NCBI RefSeq assembly: GCF_013425525.1
Contig: NZ_JACCKA010000094.1
Location: 72,435 to 136,434 of the forward strand
Origin: Luteimonas salinisoli
GTDB taxonomy: Bacteria > Pseudomonadota > Gammaproteobacteria > Xanthomonadales > Xanthomonadaceae
Length of the DNA stretch: 64,000 nucleotides
Reading direction: 5' to 3'
The notes under the pieces are model-generated. The model was not told where the DNA came from. It searched no databases and saw only the letters and a list, made by a program, of their open reading frames with translations. Each line of letters opens with the position of its first letter. Within the stretch, counting starts at the first letter, position 1. Shown one piece after another: positions 1-10,148 of this stretch. The translations under genes and the position numbers were made by a program.

Positions 1-1
1 C

Positions 2-40
2 AACACCAGCGAGACGATCGACCACTCCTCGGGTCACTGA
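2..40 (+). CDS. possible 3' end of an upstream gene (partial)
   Basis: Reading from base 2 gives an open frame of twelve codons ending in TGA at 38-40. A strong rho-independent terminator follows 26 bases later on the same strand. This fits the tail of a plus-strand gene whose body lies outside the window. Twelve residues are too few to identify a family, and no tRNA 3' end can be made from the same bases. The frame is a guess based on the stop and the terminator. Confidence 0.3.
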   Translation, partial: NTSETIDHSSGH

Positions 41-66
41 ACTCCACCGAGCAATCGCAGAAATCG

Positions 67-92
67 GGGGCGCCCGCGGGCGCCCCTTTTTT
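67..92 (+). terminator. rho-independent terminator
   Basis: Bases 67-86 form a perfect 20-base GC-only palindrome, followed directly by six T residues and then GTTT. This is a textbook intrinsic terminator for transcription coming from the left. It also lies downstream of the minus-strand queC, but its T-tract only suits the plus strand. Confidence 0.85.
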
Positions 93-202
93 GTTTGCTC
101 CCAACCGGGGGAGGCGCACCTCGATCCGCCGGCTGCCCTTTGTGGGCACGGCGGAAGTCGCGGCACCGGCGCGGATGCAGGCGGTCCGAGCGGCGTTTCT
201 GA

Positions 203-868
203 TCAGGCGTAGCGGGTCGGATCGGGGACGCCGGCGGCGGCGAAGCCCCCGGCACGTAGCCCGCAGGCGTCGCAATGGCCGCACGCGCGGCCGTCGTCGT
301 CCGCGCGATAGCAGGACACGGTGGCGGAAAAGTCCACCCCGAGCCGGATGCCCTCGCGCACGATGGCGTCCTTCCCCAGTCGCATCAGCGGTGCATGGAT
401 CCGGATCCCGGCGCCCTCGACCCCCGCCTTGGTGGCCAGATTGGCCAGCCGCTCGAATGCCTCGACGAATTCCGGGCGGCAGTCCGGGTAGCCCGAATAA
501 TCGACTGCGTTGACCCCACAGAAGATGTCCGCCGCGCCCAGCACCTCGGCCCAGCCCAGCGCCACGGACAGCATGATGGTATTGCGCGCCGGCACGTAGG
601 TCGCCGGGATCCCGGCCCCGCCCGGCTCCGGCACCTCGATGTCGGCGGTGAGCGCCGAGCCGCCGACGCTGCGCAGGTCCACCTGCACCGTCTTGTGCGC
701 GGCCGCACCGAGCGCCGTGGCCACGCGCGCCGCAGCGGCCAGTTCCGACGTGTGGCGCTGGCCGTAGGCGACGCTGAGCGCATGCACCGCGAACCCCAGC
801 TCTCGGGCGATGGCCAGCACGACGGCCGAATCCATGCCCCCGGAAAGCAGCACGACGGCGTTCTTCAT
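203..868 (-). CDS. queC: 7-cyano-7-deazaguanine synthase QueC
   Basis: QueC converts 7-carboxy-7-deazaguanine to preQ0 with ATP and ammonia in the cytoplasmic queuosine pathway. The 221-residue product has the usual family length. It opens with the PP-loop SGGMDS near residue 9, which binds ATP. It ends with the zinc-site cysteines, one in an SCY segment followed by CGHCDAC near residues 185-202. The ATG at 868 lies 1 base after the queE stop, so queE and queC are translationally close and probably form one transcript. Order and strand match the queE–queC pair that follows cpoB in related genomes. Nothing is missing or odd in the protein. Confidence 0.96.
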   Translation of the reverse strand: MKNAVVLLSGGMDSAVVLAIARELGFAVHALSVAYGQRHTSELAAAARVATALGAAAHKTVQVDLRSVGGSALTADIEVPEPGGAGIPATYVPARNTIMLSVALGWAEVLGAADIFCGVNAVDYSGYPDCRPEFVEAFERLANLATKAGVEGAGIRIHAPLMRLGKDAIVREGIRLGVDFSATVSCYRADDDGRACGHCDACGLRAGGFAAAGVPDPTRYA

Positions 869-869
869 C

Positions 870-1550
870 TCATCTCCCGGGCTCGTCGTTCCACAACAGC
901 TTGTGCAGCTGCATCTGGAAACGCACCGGCAGGCGGTCGGCCACGATCCAGTCGGCCAGCTCGCGCGCGTCCATTTCGGACTTGCTGGGCGAGAACAGCA
1001 CGTCGCAGCGCGCCGCCAGGCCGTGTTCGCGCACGACCCCGACCGCCCAGTCGTAGTCGGCGCGCCCGCAGAGCACGAACTTGACCTGGTCGTGCGCGGT
1101 CAGCAGCGGCAAGTTCTGCCAGAGGTTGCGATGCGCCTCGCCAGAGGCCGGGGTCTTGATGTCGAGCACCCGCGACACCCGCGGGTCGACCGCGCCGATA
1201 TCGATCGCGCCGGAGGTCTCCAGGGAGACCGCGTAGCCGGCATCGCACAGCCGCCGCAGCAGGGCGTGGCAGCGCTTCTGCGCCAACGGCTCGCCGCCGG
1301 TGACGCAGACGTGGCGCACGCCGTGGCGGGCGACCTCGGCGAGGATCGTGTCGATCTCCCGCCACTGTCCGCCGTGGAAAGCGTAGGCGGTGTCGCAATA
1401 CACGCAGCGCAGCGGGCAGCCGGTCAGGCGCACGAACACCGTCGGCCAGCCCGCGTCGCGGGCCTCGCCCTGGAGCGACAGGAAGATCTCGGTGATCCGC
1501 AGCCGGTCGGCCGCCGCGGCGTCGGCAGCATCGGAAGCGACGGCATTCAT
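870..1550 (-). CDS. queE: 7-carboxy-7-deazaguanine synthase QueE
   Basis: QueE is a radical SAM enzyme that rearranges carboxy-tetrahydropterin to 7-carboxy-7-deazaguanine, one step before QueC. The 226-residue product carries the cluster-binding CPLRCVYC segment (Cys 45, 49 and 52) and a VTGGEP SAM-binding motif. The open frame runs further upstream, but the ATG at 1550 gives the family N-terminus ([12 protein letters not shown]) and sits just after a REP element, so it was chosen. Translation is close-coupled to queC downstream. The long spacer before it (1551-1921) separates it from cpoB and may hold its promoter. Confidence 0.95.
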   Translation of the reverse strand: MNAVASDAADAAAADRLRITEIFLSLQGEARDAGWPTVFVRLTGCPLRCVYCDTAYAFHGGQWREIDTILAEVARHGVRHVCVTGGEPLAQKRCHALLRRLCDAGYAVSLETSGAIDIGAVDPRVSRVLDIKTPASGEAHRNLWQNLPLLTAHDQVKFVLCGRADYDWAVGVVREHGLAARCDVLFSPSKSEMDARELADWIVADRLPVRFQMQLHKLLWNDEPGR

Positions 1551-1559
1551 CCCGTTATT

Positions 1560-1582
1560 GTAGAGCGGAGCTCGCTCCGCTG
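1560..1582 (+). repeat. GTAG-type REP palindrome (forward copy)
   Basis: The element begins with GTAG and continues as an imperfect palindrome with AGCGGAGC and GCTCCGCT arms. It matches the layout of the GTAG REP families known from Stenotrophomonas and related genera. It is a diverged copy of the two elements near 1850-1911 and points the other way. Confidence 0.65.
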
Positions 1583-1657
1583 CTCCGCCGGCGCACCAGC
1601 CGACCGGGACTCGGCAGGCCGGGCTACCCCGGCCCGGTCGCCGCGTCGCCACCAGGC

Positions 1658-1730
1658 GGGCGGCCCGGGGGATGCGTGACAGCCAAGCGAGTATCGGGGA
1701 GCGACTTGTCACGTATCCCCCGGGCCGCCC
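1658..1730. repeat. long inverted repeat with 24-base arms
   Basis: The left arm at 1658-1681 and the right arm at 1707-1730 are reverse complements with one mismatch, separated by a 25-base loop. RNA read from either strand would fold into a very stable hairpin. It lacks a T-tract, so it is not a classical terminator. It could be a miniature repeat or an mRNA-processing structure. Confidence 0.8.
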
Positions 1731-1846
1731 CGCGGATGCGTTTCCGGATGCCTGGTCCCGGGATTCCGCACACCAACCCGATCTCACGGCCGAATCGGCA
1801 AGAGGCGGGGCGGCGAGATCGGCTCTTCGGGGCTACGGTGAAGGCG

Positions 1847-1869
1847 CAGCCGAGCAAGCTCGGCTCTAC
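1847..1869 (-). repeat. GTAG-type REP palindrome, copy 1 of a tandem pair
   Basis: Read on the minus strand this starts GTAGAGCCGAGCTTGCTCGG, the standard GTAG REP with a nine-base stem. The next copy follows 19 bases later in the same orientation. Confidence 0.8.
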
Positions 1870-1888
1870 GGGGGCTTCGGTGAAAGTA

Positions 1889-1911
1889 CAGCCGAGCAAG
1901 CTCGGCTCTAC
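1889..1911 (-). repeat. GTAG-type REP palindrome, copy 2 of a tandem pair
   Basis: This is identical to the copy at 1847-1869 over 23 bases. It ends 10 bases from the cpoB stop codon, so it would lie in the 3' untranslated region of the tol–pal transcript. Confidence 0.8.
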
Positions 1912-1921
1912 GGGGCGCGGG

Positions 1922-2719
1922 TCAGCGCAGGCGGCCGAGCTGGATCGCGCGCAGGCGGTCGTCGGCGGTGCGGGCGGCGTCGCTGCCGGGGAACCGCTCG
2001 ACCACCGTGGACAGGGTGGCTTCCGCAGCGTCCAGCTGCTGCTGGCCGTATTGCGACAGGCCGACCTTGAGCAGGGCGCCAGGCGCCTTGTCGTGGGTTG
2101 GGTACCGGTCGATCAGCGCCTGGAACTGCTGCTGGGCCAGTTCGTAGTTCTGGGTGACGTAGTAGCTCTCGCCCAGCCAGTACAGCGCGTTCGGCGCGTA
2201 GGAACCGGACGGATGACGCCGCAGGAACTGCTGGAACAGCTCCGCGGCCTCGGCGTACTGCCCCGAGCGCAGCGCATCGAACGCGGTCTCGTAGGCGCCG
2301 CGCTCGTCGGCGGTCTGCGCCAGCAGCCCCGGGTCGCCGTGGATCGAGGGTGCGGTATCCCGGGGCGGCGGCGATGGCAGCGCCGCACCGGCATCCCCCT
2401 CCACGGCAGGCGCGGCCGGCAGGGCGCCGGCACCGCCCTCTAGGCGGTTGAGGCGGCCGTCGATGTCCAGGTACTGGTCGCGGCTGGCGTTCTTCAGCTG
2501 CTCGTTCTGCTGCTGCAGCTCTTCCACCTGCGAACGGAGCGCGGTGACTTCCCGCCGCAGCTGTTCGAGCTGGTTGAGCAGATCGACGTTGCCGCGGTTG
2601 CCGGCGGCCTGCTGTTCGAGCGCGGCGACGCGGTCGGCCAGGCTGGCGCGCTGGGCGGAAACGGGTGCGGCGGCCACCAGGGCCGCCGCAACCACGATTG
2701 AAGCGATGTAGCGACGCAT
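1922..2719 (-). CDS. cpoB: CpoB (YbgF), Tol–Pal associated coordinator of cell-wall synthesis
   Basis: CpoB is a periplasmic protein that links the Tol machine with PBP1B-dependent peptidoglycan synthesis during constriction. The 265-residue product has a signal peptide ending near residue 22 (PVSAQ). A coiled coil rich in Leu, Gln and Glu follows (about 26-95), which trimerises in the family. A linker rich in Pro and Ala comes next, then a C-terminal TPR region (about 135-260) with YWLGESYY and APGALLKVG helices. It starts 7 bases after the pal stop, the usual final position of the tol–pal cluster. Two REP elements follow its stop. Confidence 0.94.
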   Translation of the reverse strand: MRRYIASIVVAAALVAAAPVSAQRASLADRVAALEQQAAGNRGNVDLLNQLEQLRREVTALRSQVEELQQQNEQLKNASRDQYLDIDGRLNRLEGGAGALPAAPAVEGDAGAALPSPPPRDTAPSIHGDPGLLAQTADERGAYETAFDALRSGQYAEAAELFQQFLRRHPSGSYAPNALYWLGESYYVTQNYELAQQQFQALIDRYPTHDKAPGALLKVGLSQYGQQQLDAAEATLSTVVERFPGSDAARTADDRLRAIQLGRLR

Positions 2720-2726
2720 GCGCGGA

Positions 2727-3236
2727 TCAGCGTGCGGTATAGACGATCTCGACGCGACGGTTGCGCGCCCAGCAATCCTCGCCCGACTCGGTGCAGGTCG
2801 GGCGCTCCTCGCCGTAGCTGACCACGGTCAGCTGCGCCGCACCGCCGCCGTTGGCCTGCAGCGCCGACGACACCGCATTGCCGCGACGCTCGCCCAGGCC
2901 GAGGTTGTACTCGCGGCTGCCGCGCTCGTCGGCATTGCCTTCCAGGGTGATGCGGGACGACGGACGATCGCGCAGATACTTGGCATGGCAGCCCATGATC
3001 GACTGGAACTCCGGACGCAGCGCGTCCTGGTCAAGGTCGAAGTAGACCACTCGCTGGCGCAGGCAGGCGTCGGAATCGAGGTCCTCCGGGCCATAGGCGC
3101 CGGCGCCCGGCTGCTGCGGCTGGGTCACGGTGCCGGGGGTGCCGGGCTGCACGGGTTCTTCCTTGACGCGCTTGGAACAGCCGACGACGGCAACGCAGAG
3201 CGCGGCGGCGATCAGGACTCGGGTGGTGGTGTTCAT
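2727..3236 (-). CDS. pal: peptidoglycan-associated lipoprotein Pal
   Basis: Pal anchors the outer membrane to peptidoglycan and binds TolB and TolA at the division site. The ATG at 3236 gives 169 residues with a lipoprotein signal whose lipobox is VVGC, making Cys 20 the lipidated residue. The C-terminal OmpA-like domain has the diagnostic GNADERGSREYNLGLGERR stretch that binds diaminopimelate. The open frame extends far upstream, but only this start gives a signal peptide. The gene lies between tolB (62 bases upstream) and cpoB (7 bases downstream). Confidence 0.96.
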   Translation of the reverse strand: MNTTTRVLIAAALCVAVVGCSKRVKEEPVQPGTPGTVTQPQQPGAGAYGPEDLDSDACLRQRVVYFDLDQDALRPEFQSIMGCHAKYLRDRPSSRITLEGNADERGSREYNLGLGERRGNAVSSALQANGGGAAQLTVVSYGEERPTCTESGEDCWARNRRVEIVYTAR

Positions 3237-3298
3237 CTCGTCGATCCCTAGTAGATGGAAAGGTGGTTCAGGTTGATGGATAGTATGTGCAGACGGTG

Positions 3299-4618
3299 TC
3301 AGCGCTGTTCCCGGTAGGGCCCCCAGGCCGCCTCCCGCACGTCGCCATCGGCGAGCACGAGACGCTGGCGCACCCGGCCGTCCGCGGAAACGGCGTACAG
3401 CACCCCTCGCCGTCCCTCGCGCGCCGCGTACAGGATCATGCTGGCGTTGGGCGCGAAACTCGGCGATTCGTCGAGTGAGCCCGGCGACAGCGTGGACCAC
3501 CGCGGCGAACCGAGGCTGCGATCCAGCACCGCGATACGGTACACGTTCCCTGAACCCTGCGCCACGGCGATCTTCTGGCCGTCGAACGAGACGCTGGGGT
3601 CGGAGTTGTAGTTGCCCTGGAAACTGACCCGGGTGGCCCCGCCGCCCCCGGCCGGTACCTGGTAGATCTGCGGCCGGCCGCCGCGGTCGGAGGTGAAATA
3701 GACGCTGGCGCCGTCCGGGCTCCATTCGGGCGCGGTATCGATGCCGAAATGCTCGGTGAGCCGGGTCAGCGCCTTGCTGCCCAGGTCCATCACGTAGATC
3801 TCGGGGTTCCCGCTGCGCGACAGGGTCAGCGCCAGGCGGCGGCCGTCCGGGGAGAACGCCGGGCCGCTGTTGATGCCGCGGAAGCTCGAGACCAGCTCGC
3901 GGCCGCCGGTGGTCAGGTCCTGGATGTAGATCGAGGAATTGCCGCGCTCGAAACTGACGTACGCCAGCCGGCTACCCTCCGGCGACCACGACGGCGACAG
4001 CAGCGGCTCGTTGGAGCGGACCACGGTCTGTGGATTATGGCCGTCCGAGTCGGCGACGATCAGGGCGTAGCGGGCGCCCTGCCCGACCCCGGTCTGGGTC
4101 ACGTAGGCGATCCGGGTCCAGAACGCGCCGCGCACGCCGAGGATCTTCTCGTAGATCGCGTCGGCCATCTGGTGCGCGACATCGCGCATCGCGCTGGCGC
4201 GGCCGGTCATCGCCATGCCGATCAGCCGCTCCTGCTTGGCCACGTCGAACAGCTCGTACTCGACCCGGTAGGCGCCATCGCCGGCGTCGAGCACCCGCCC
4301 GACCACCAGGAAGTCCTGGCGCAGCACCCGCCAGGTCGGGAACTGCACCTCGCTGCCGCGGGTGGGGCGCTCGACGACGTCGCGCTCGGGCAGGGTGCGG
4401 AACTGGCCGGAACGGTCGAGGTCGGCGCGGATCACCGCCGCCACGTCGGTGTCCGGGGCCCCGGCCGAGCCTTGGTACGGCATCGGCACCACCGCGATTG
4501 GCAGCGCCGAGGCGTGACCGCCGACGATGTCGATCTCCAGGCCCTGCTGCTGGGCGGAGGCGAACAGCGGCAACGTCAGCGCGACCAGGGCGAGCAGGAT
4601 GCGAGCGAATCGTTTCAT
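3299..4618 (-). CDS. tolB: Tol–Pal system translocation protein TolB
   Basis: TolB is a periplasmic beta-propeller that shuttles between Pal and the TolA complex. The ATG at 4618 gives 439 residues with a signal peptide ending in FASAQ. An N-terminal alpha/beta domain follows (about 25-165), then repeated propeller blades with SPSWSPEGSRLAYVSF, GPAFSPDGRRLALTLS and APEWSPDGASVYFTSD motifs. The family length is about 430, so the copy is complete. The frame stays open through tolA, but upstream starts lack a signal peptide. Confidence 0.96.
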   Translation of the reverse strand: MKRFARILLALVALTLPLFASAQQQGLEIDIVGGHASALPIAVVPMPYQGSAGAPDTDVAAVIRADLDRSGQFRTLPERDVVERPTRGSEVQFPTWRVLRQDFLVVGRVLDAGDGAYRVEYELFDVAKQERLIGMAMTGRASAMRDVAHQMADAIYEKILGVRGAFWTRIAYVTQTGVGQGARYALIVADSDGHNPQTVVRSNEPLLSPSWSPEGSRLAYVSFERGNSSIYIQDLTTGGRELVSSFRGINSGPAFSPDGRRLALTLSRSGNPEIYVMDLGSKALTRLTEHFGIDTAPEWSPDGASVYFTSDRGGRPQIYQVPAGGGGATRVSFQGNYNSDPSVSFDGQKIAVAQGSGNVYRIAVLDRSLGSPRWSTLSPGSLDESPSFAPNASMILYAAREGRRGVLYAVSADGRVRQRLVLADGDVREAAWGPYREQR

Positions 4619-4695
4619 CGGGTCACCGGATTGGGGAAGCGGATTGGGCGCCAGCTTGGCGGCTGCGGGGCGCGCGAAGATGAATGGAGGCGTAC

Positions 4696-5654
4696 TTATC
4701 GGTCCTGGGCCGTGAAATTGAGGTTGAGCCGGCGCGCAAACACCGGCTCGAAGCCGCGGTACGGCAGCGGCTCGGCCTTGCGCACCGCGGCTTCCACCGA
4801 GCGCCGGCCCTGCGCGTCGTAGGGACAGGACGGATCGAACTCCACACTCATCACCTGGCCGCCCGGCAGCTGGGTGATATAGAGCCGGCAGCGCTCGCCC
4901 AGCCGGACGTTGTCGGGGCGGACCCAGTTGCGCGCGATCACTTCCTGCAGCGCGGCGGCGTAGCGCGCCGCCAGGTCGCTGTCGCCATCGGGTCGGCCCG
5001 GCGGCGGCGCGGCATCGGCGGCGGCCTCGTCCGAGGCCTGGCGGGCGCGGGCGCCGGCGATCTGCTTGAGCTTCTGCTCGGCCAGCGCGGCCTCGCGGCG
5101 GATCTGCTCGCGCTCGGCGCGCAGCTTCTCCAGCTCCTGCTGGCGGGCAAGGCGGCGCTTCTGCTCGGCTTCCTCCTGGCGCTGGCGCTCGGTCAGGTCG
5201 ATCTGTTCCTGGCGCCGCCGCTCCTCCTGCTCGCGCTCGGCGGCAAGTTCCGATTCGGCCTCGCGGCGCGCCGCGTCCTGCTCCACGGTGTCCGGCTCGG
5301 GCACGCGCTCCTGCGCCTGCGGCTGCGGCTCGACCATCGCGTCCTCTGGCACCGGCGCGGGCAACGGCTGCAATCGCGGCACGGTTTCCTCCTCCACCGG
5401 CTCGGGTTCGGGCAGCGGCTCGGGGACGGGCTCGGGCGGCTCGGGCAGCGGTTCGGGCGGCGCCTCCAGCGCGCGCCGCTGCGCCGCCGACAACGCGTCG
5501 GGGTCGAACAGTTCGGCGCTGACCGGGGAGCCGAAGGCCGGCTGCGCATTGGTGCGGGTCCAGTTCAACCCGAACACCAGCAACAGCAGCAGCACCGCGT
5601 GCAGCCCCAGCGCGAGCAGCACCGCGCTGACCGTATCGGCGGGGCGTTGCCGCA

Positions 5655-5655
<1 letters not shown>
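4696..5655 (-). CDS. tolA: TolA, periplasm-spanning envelope protein
   Basis: TolA connects the TolQR motor in the inner membrane to TolB–Pal. The 319-residue product has one N-terminal membrane segment (about residues 9-29). A Pro/Glu-rich stretch follows (about 50-110), then a long Glu/Arg/Gln/Ala helix (about 115-215), as in domain II of the family. The C-terminal domain ends with the globular fold usual for TolA_C/TonB_C proteins. Its ATG overlaps the tolR stop by 3 bases, so tolR and tolA are translationally coupled. The central helix explains the biased composition. Confidence 0.94.
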
Positions 5656-6092
<437 letters not shown>

Positions 6093-6159
6093 GGCAATCC
6101 TCGGGAGCTAGGGCCTGTCGGCACTTGTCGCGGTCAACGCGCGGGGCGGTGCAGCGGGG

Positions 6160-6954
6160 TCACTCGTCGCCGTGGGTCTGGCGCTCCAGGATCGACGAGA
6201 ACTCCTCGGCGAACGCGTCGTAGCGACCGGCGATCCGCTCGACCTTGGTGGCGTAGCGGTTGTACGCCCAGACCGCGGGGATCGCCGCGAACAGGCCCAT
6301 GGCGGTGGCGATCAGCGCCTCTGAGATGCCCGGCGCGACGGTGGCGATGGTGGCCTCGCGCACGTTGGCCAGCCCGTGGAACGAGATCATGATTCCCCAG
6401 ACCGTGCCGAGCAGGCCGACATAGGGCGCGATCGAGCCCACGTTGGCGAGGAACTCGAGGTTGTGCTCCAGGCCGTCCAGCTCGCGCGCGGTGGCCACGC
6501 GCATGCCGCGCTGCGCACCCTCGAGCTGGGCGCGGCTGTCGGGATTGCGGCGGCCGCGCGGGCGCGAGTACTCGCGGAAGCCGGATTCGAAGATGGCCTC
6601 CAGGCCGTCGATCTCGCGGTTGCGCTCGGTCGCCGCGGCGTAGAGCTTGCTCATGTCGGCGCCGGACCAGAACCGCTCCTCGAAGCGATCGGCCTCGCGG
6701 GCGGCGCGGTCGAGCATGCGCTTCTTGCGGAAGATGATCACCCACGAGGCGATCGAGGCGAACAGCAGCAGCAGCATCACCAGCTGCACCGGGATCGACG
6801 CGTGCAGCACCAGCTGCAGCATGTCGAGCTCGGTGCCGACGGGGGCCGCCGCCGCGGCGCCGGTCTCGGCGGCCAGCTCGGTGGCGCTGGCCGTGGCCTC
6901 CTCGGGCAGGGGCTCGACCTGCGTGGCCTGCAGCAACATCGAAAGTGGGGTCAT
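6160..6954 (-). CDS. tolQ: TolQ, ExbB/MotA-family proton-channel subunit
   Basis: TolQ forms the inner-membrane proton channel with TolR. The 264-residue product has a first membrane helix around residues 52-72. A cytoplasmic loop follows, then two helices in the [17 protein letters not shown] and [18 protein letters not shown] stretches that carry the conserved Thr and Gly residues. The N-terminus is about 25 residues longer than in E. coli, with a Thr/Ala/Glu-rich stretch. The ATG at 6954 was kept because no later Met precedes the first helix in a better position. Confidence 0.95.
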   Translation of the reverse strand: MTPLSMLLQATQVEPLPEEATASATELAAETGAAAAAPVGTELDMLQLVLHASIPVQLVMLLLLFASIASWVIIFRKKRMLDRAAREADRFEERFWSGADMSKLYAAATERNREIDGLEAIFESGFREYSRPRGRRNPDSRAQLEGAQRGMRVATARELDGLEHNLEFLANVGSIAPYVGLLGTVWGIMISFHGLANVREATIATVAPGISEALIATAMGLFAAIPAVWAYNRYATKVERIAGRYDAFAEEFSSILERQTHGDE

Positions 6955-7079
6955 GCATCCGCTCCTGGGTCAGGAATTCGACAATCGCGGCCGGTGCCGT
7001 GCACCGCCCGCCAACGAAGCGCCCCGCCCCGCCGCGGCGGAGCGGGCGCCAATGGAATCTCCGGCCTGGACATCCTCGT

Positions 7080-7529
7080 TCAGGCCGGCCGGACCTGCAG
7101 CGGCTGCAGTTCCCGGTACAGCGCCGCCGGGATCGCGCGCGGACGGAACCGGCCGGCGTCCAGCGCGGCCACCCGAACCTCGGCGTCGAGCAGCCGCTCG
7201 CCGTCGCGCTCGATCGCCTGGTCGATCACCAGGCTGGCGCGTCGGCACTCCCGCAGCGCCACCGAGACCTGCAGTGCGTCGTCCAGCCGCGCCGGCTTGC
7301 GGAAATCGATCCGCATCGCCCGCACCGCGAACACCAGATCGTGGGACCCGCGCAAAAGTTCCTGGCCGTGCCCCAGCGCCCGCAGCCATTCGGTTCGCGC
7401 GCGCTCGAGGAAGGCCAGGTACTGCGCGTGGTACACCACGCCTCCGGCGTCGGTATCCTCCCAATAGACACGTGTCGGCCAACTGAACGGCTGGGAATGG
7501 GGAATCGGGAATCGGGAATCGGAGATCAA
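7080..7529 (-). CDS. ybgC: YbgC, Tol–Pal associated acyl-CoA thioesterase
   Basis: YbgC is a hotdog-fold thioesterase acting on acyl-CoA at the cytoplasmic face of the membrane. Its family signature is intact: [21 protein letters not shown], with the catalytic Asp in EDTDAGG, plus FLERART. Only a TTG at 7529 is available as a standard start. The first eleven or so residues ([11 protein letters not shown]) are encoded by a GGGAAT-type repeat array at 7493-7522. Homologues normally begin just before FSWP, so the repeat appears to have replaced the native start. A non-standard start at an ATT inside the repeat cannot be excluded. The next gene downstream is tolQ, 125 bases away. Confidence 0.88.
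   Translation of the reverse strand: MISDSRFPIPHSQPFSWPTRVYWEDTDAGGVVYHAQYLAFLERARTEWLRALGHGQELLRGSHDLVFAVRAMRIDFRKPARLDDALQVSVALRECRRASLVIDQAIERDGERLLDAEVRVAALDAGRFRPRAIPAALYRELQPLQVRPA
7493..7522 (+). repeat. GGGAAT(C/G) short tandem array, copy A
   Basis: Four hexamer-like units (GGGAATG, GGGAATC, GGGAATC, GGGAATC) run head to tail across the 5' end of ybgC. An inverted array lies 79 bases further on at 7602-7632, so the two could pair as a long hairpin. Such arrays are common in spacers of this family of bacteria. Confidence 0.8.
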
Positions 7530-7587
7530 GAGCGACGCTCCTGTACGTGGCCGAGACTACAACGCCGCCGTGCGCCGGAAGGGCCGG

Positions 7588-8628
7588 TCAAAACAGCTGC
7601 TCCGATTCCCCATTCCCGATTCCCGATTCCCGCTTCGGCGGCAGCCCAAGGTGCCGGTAGGCCTTCTGCGAGGCCATGCGGCCGCGCGCGGTGCGGACCA
7701 GAAAGCCCTGCTGGATCAGGTAGGGCTCGATCACGTCCTCCAGCGTGCCGCGCTCCTCGCTGAGCGCCGCGGCCAGCGAATCCACCCCGACCGGGCCGCC
7801 GTCGAAGTTCTCGATGATCAGATTGAGCAGGCGGCGGTCGAGGTCGTCGAAGCCCTCCGGATCGACCTTGAGCATCTGCATCGCCGCATGCGCCACCTCG
7901 CAGTCGATGCGGCCGCCGGCGCGCACCTGGGCGTAGTCGCGCACCCGCCGCAGCAGGCGGTTGGCGATGCGCGGGGTGCCGCGCGAGCGCTGCGCGATCT
8001 CGGTGGCGCCTTCGGCGGCGCAGTCGATGCCGAGGATCCGCGCGGAACGCCGCACGATCCGGGTCAGCTCGGCAGCGCTGTAGAACTCCAGCCGCTGGAC
8101 GATGCCGAAGCGGTCGCGCAGCGGCGCGGTCAGCAGCCCGGCGCGGGTGGTGGCGCCGATCAGGGTGAACGGCGGCAGGTCTAGCTTGATCGAGCGCGCC
8201 GCCGGGCCCTCGCCGATCATGATGTCGATCTGGAAGTCCTCCATCGCCGGGTACAGCACCTCCTCGACCACCGGCGAGAGGCGATGGATCTCGTCGATGA
8301 AGAGCACGTCGTGCGGCTGCAGGTTGGTCAGCAGCGCGGCCAGGTCCCCGGCCTTCTCGATCACCGGGCCCGAGGTCACCCGCAGGTTCACCCCCAGCTC
8401 GTTGGCGATGACGTGGCTGAGGGTGGTCTTGCCCAGCCCCGGCGGGCCGAAGATCAGCACGTGGTCGAGCGACTCGCCGCGCTGCTTCGCCGCCTCGATG
8501 TAGATCGAGAGCTGGTCTCGAACCGGCTGCTGACCGAGGTACTCGTCGAGCCGCTTCGGCCGGATCGAGGCTTCGACGGCCTCGTCTTCGCGGGTCGGCG
8601 CGGCGGCGATGATGCGCTCTTCGGTCAT
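7588..8628 (-). CDS. ruvB: Holliday junction branch-migration ATPase RuvB
   Basis: RuvB is the hexameric motor that drives branch migration with RuvA. The ATG at 8628 gives 346 residues and the family N-terminus (MTEERII). Walker A is GPPGLGKT, Walker B is FIDEIHR and sensor I is GATTRAG. The C-terminal winged helix holds the [11 protein letters not shown] motif. The last twelve or so residues ([13 protein letters not shown]) come from a GGGAAT-type repeat array that runs through the stop region, so the normal tail has been replaced. That tail is outside the core fold. An upstream start at 8703 lacks support. Confidence 0.96.
   Translation of the reverse strand: MTEERIIAAAPTREDEAVEASIRPKRLDEYLGQQPVRDQLSIYIEAAKQRGESLDHVLIFGPPGLGKTTLSHVIANELGVNLRVTSGPVIEKAGDLAALLTNLQPHDVLFIDEIHRLSPVVEEVLYPAMEDFQIDIMIGEGPAARSIKLDLPPFTLIGATTRAGLLTAPLRDRFGIVQRLEFYSAAELTRIVRRSARILGIDCAAEGATEIAQRSRGTPRIANRLLRRVRDYAQVRAGGRIDCEVAHAAMQMLKVDPEGFDDLDRRLLNLIIENFDGGPVGVDSLAAALSEERGTLEDVIEPYLIQQGFLVRTARGRMASQKAYRHLGLPPKRESGIGNGESEQLF
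7602..7632 (-). repeat. GGGAAT(C/G) short tandem array, copy B (inverted to A)
   Basis: Four units in ATTCCC orientation overlap the last codons of ruvB. Together with copy A at 7493-7522 they make an inverted pair flanking the ruvB–ybgC junction. Confidence 0.8.
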
Positions 8629-8942
8629 CCCGGTATGGTCGCACGGGCCGGGGAGCGCGGCGAGCGTGGCCGCCGCAGGGTTGGGCCTGCGGTTAACGGG
8701 CATGCGCTCGCTGCCACGGTTCGCGGCGTCGCGACCGCCGTCGCTCTCACAGAAGCCAAGGCCAGAAGGTGGGGAGCTGGCGGGAGTCGCGACTCCTTCC
8801 AGCGACGCGGGGCCGGGGCCTGGGGGGTCGCGTTGGCGGCGTCGCGACCGCCCGTCGCTCCCGCAGGGGGAAGAACCGGATGCAGAAGCGAGGGGGGCCG
8901 CGACCGACGATCGCCCGCCGTCGAGAGCTTCCGGCGAGCGCC
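8629..8942. other. 314-base spacer with degenerate repeats
   Basis: No gene is supported here. Two direct copies of a motif of about 22 bases containing GGCGTCGCGACCGC lie at 8725-8746 and 8837-8860. A perfect 14-base palindrome (GGAGTCGCGACTCC) lies between them at 8783-8796. The copies resemble the GGGAGCGAC…GTCGCGAC spacer repeats common in this bacterial family. The ruvB promoter probably lies at the left edge. Confidence 0.6.
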
Positions 8943-9938
<996 letters not shown>

Positions 9939-10148
9939 GGCCGGACCGACGGGACGGGCGCTCCATGATCGCGCCTGCCGGTGCAGGGTGGCGTGCACGG
10001 CGATGAGATGGTGCGGTCCGCAATCTCGACCAATGCCTGGGCCGGTAGATCGCGGGGTCGAACCCGCGGCGGGACTCGTCCTAGTCGGCGCGGCCCTCCA
10101 GCGCAGCGGCGAGCCGCCCGCGCGGGCAGCACGCCCGCCCATGGCACA

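Larger units (their letters stand above)
1551..1921. other. 371-base intergenic region rich in inverted repeats
   Basis: No credible gene lies between cpoB and queE. The spacer contains one GTAG-type REP at 1560-1582, a long inverted repeat at 1658-1730, and two more REPs in the opposite orientation at 1847-1869 and 1889-1911. Open frames here have no coding character. It probably insulates transcription or stabilises mRNA ends between the tol–pal transcript and queE–queC. Confidence 0.8.

Noticed and set aside
1621-1899. A short ORF of about 90 codons on the minus strand upstream of queE
   Set aside because: It consists of REP and inverted-repeat sequence translated by chance; its repeated LLGCAFT/EPSLLGC pattern reflects the DNA repeats.
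7493-7632. The GGGAAT arrays as a CRISPR-like repeat
   Set aside because: Units are 6-7 bases with no spacers between them and no cas genes. They are short tandem arrays in inverted pairs.
10041-10090. A tRNA T-arm look-alike (GGGTCGAACCC flanked by CGCG and GCGG) upstream of ktrB
   Set aside because: The loop lacks the TTCRA spacing, and no acceptor, D or anticodon arms can be built around it. It is only a six-base hairpin.
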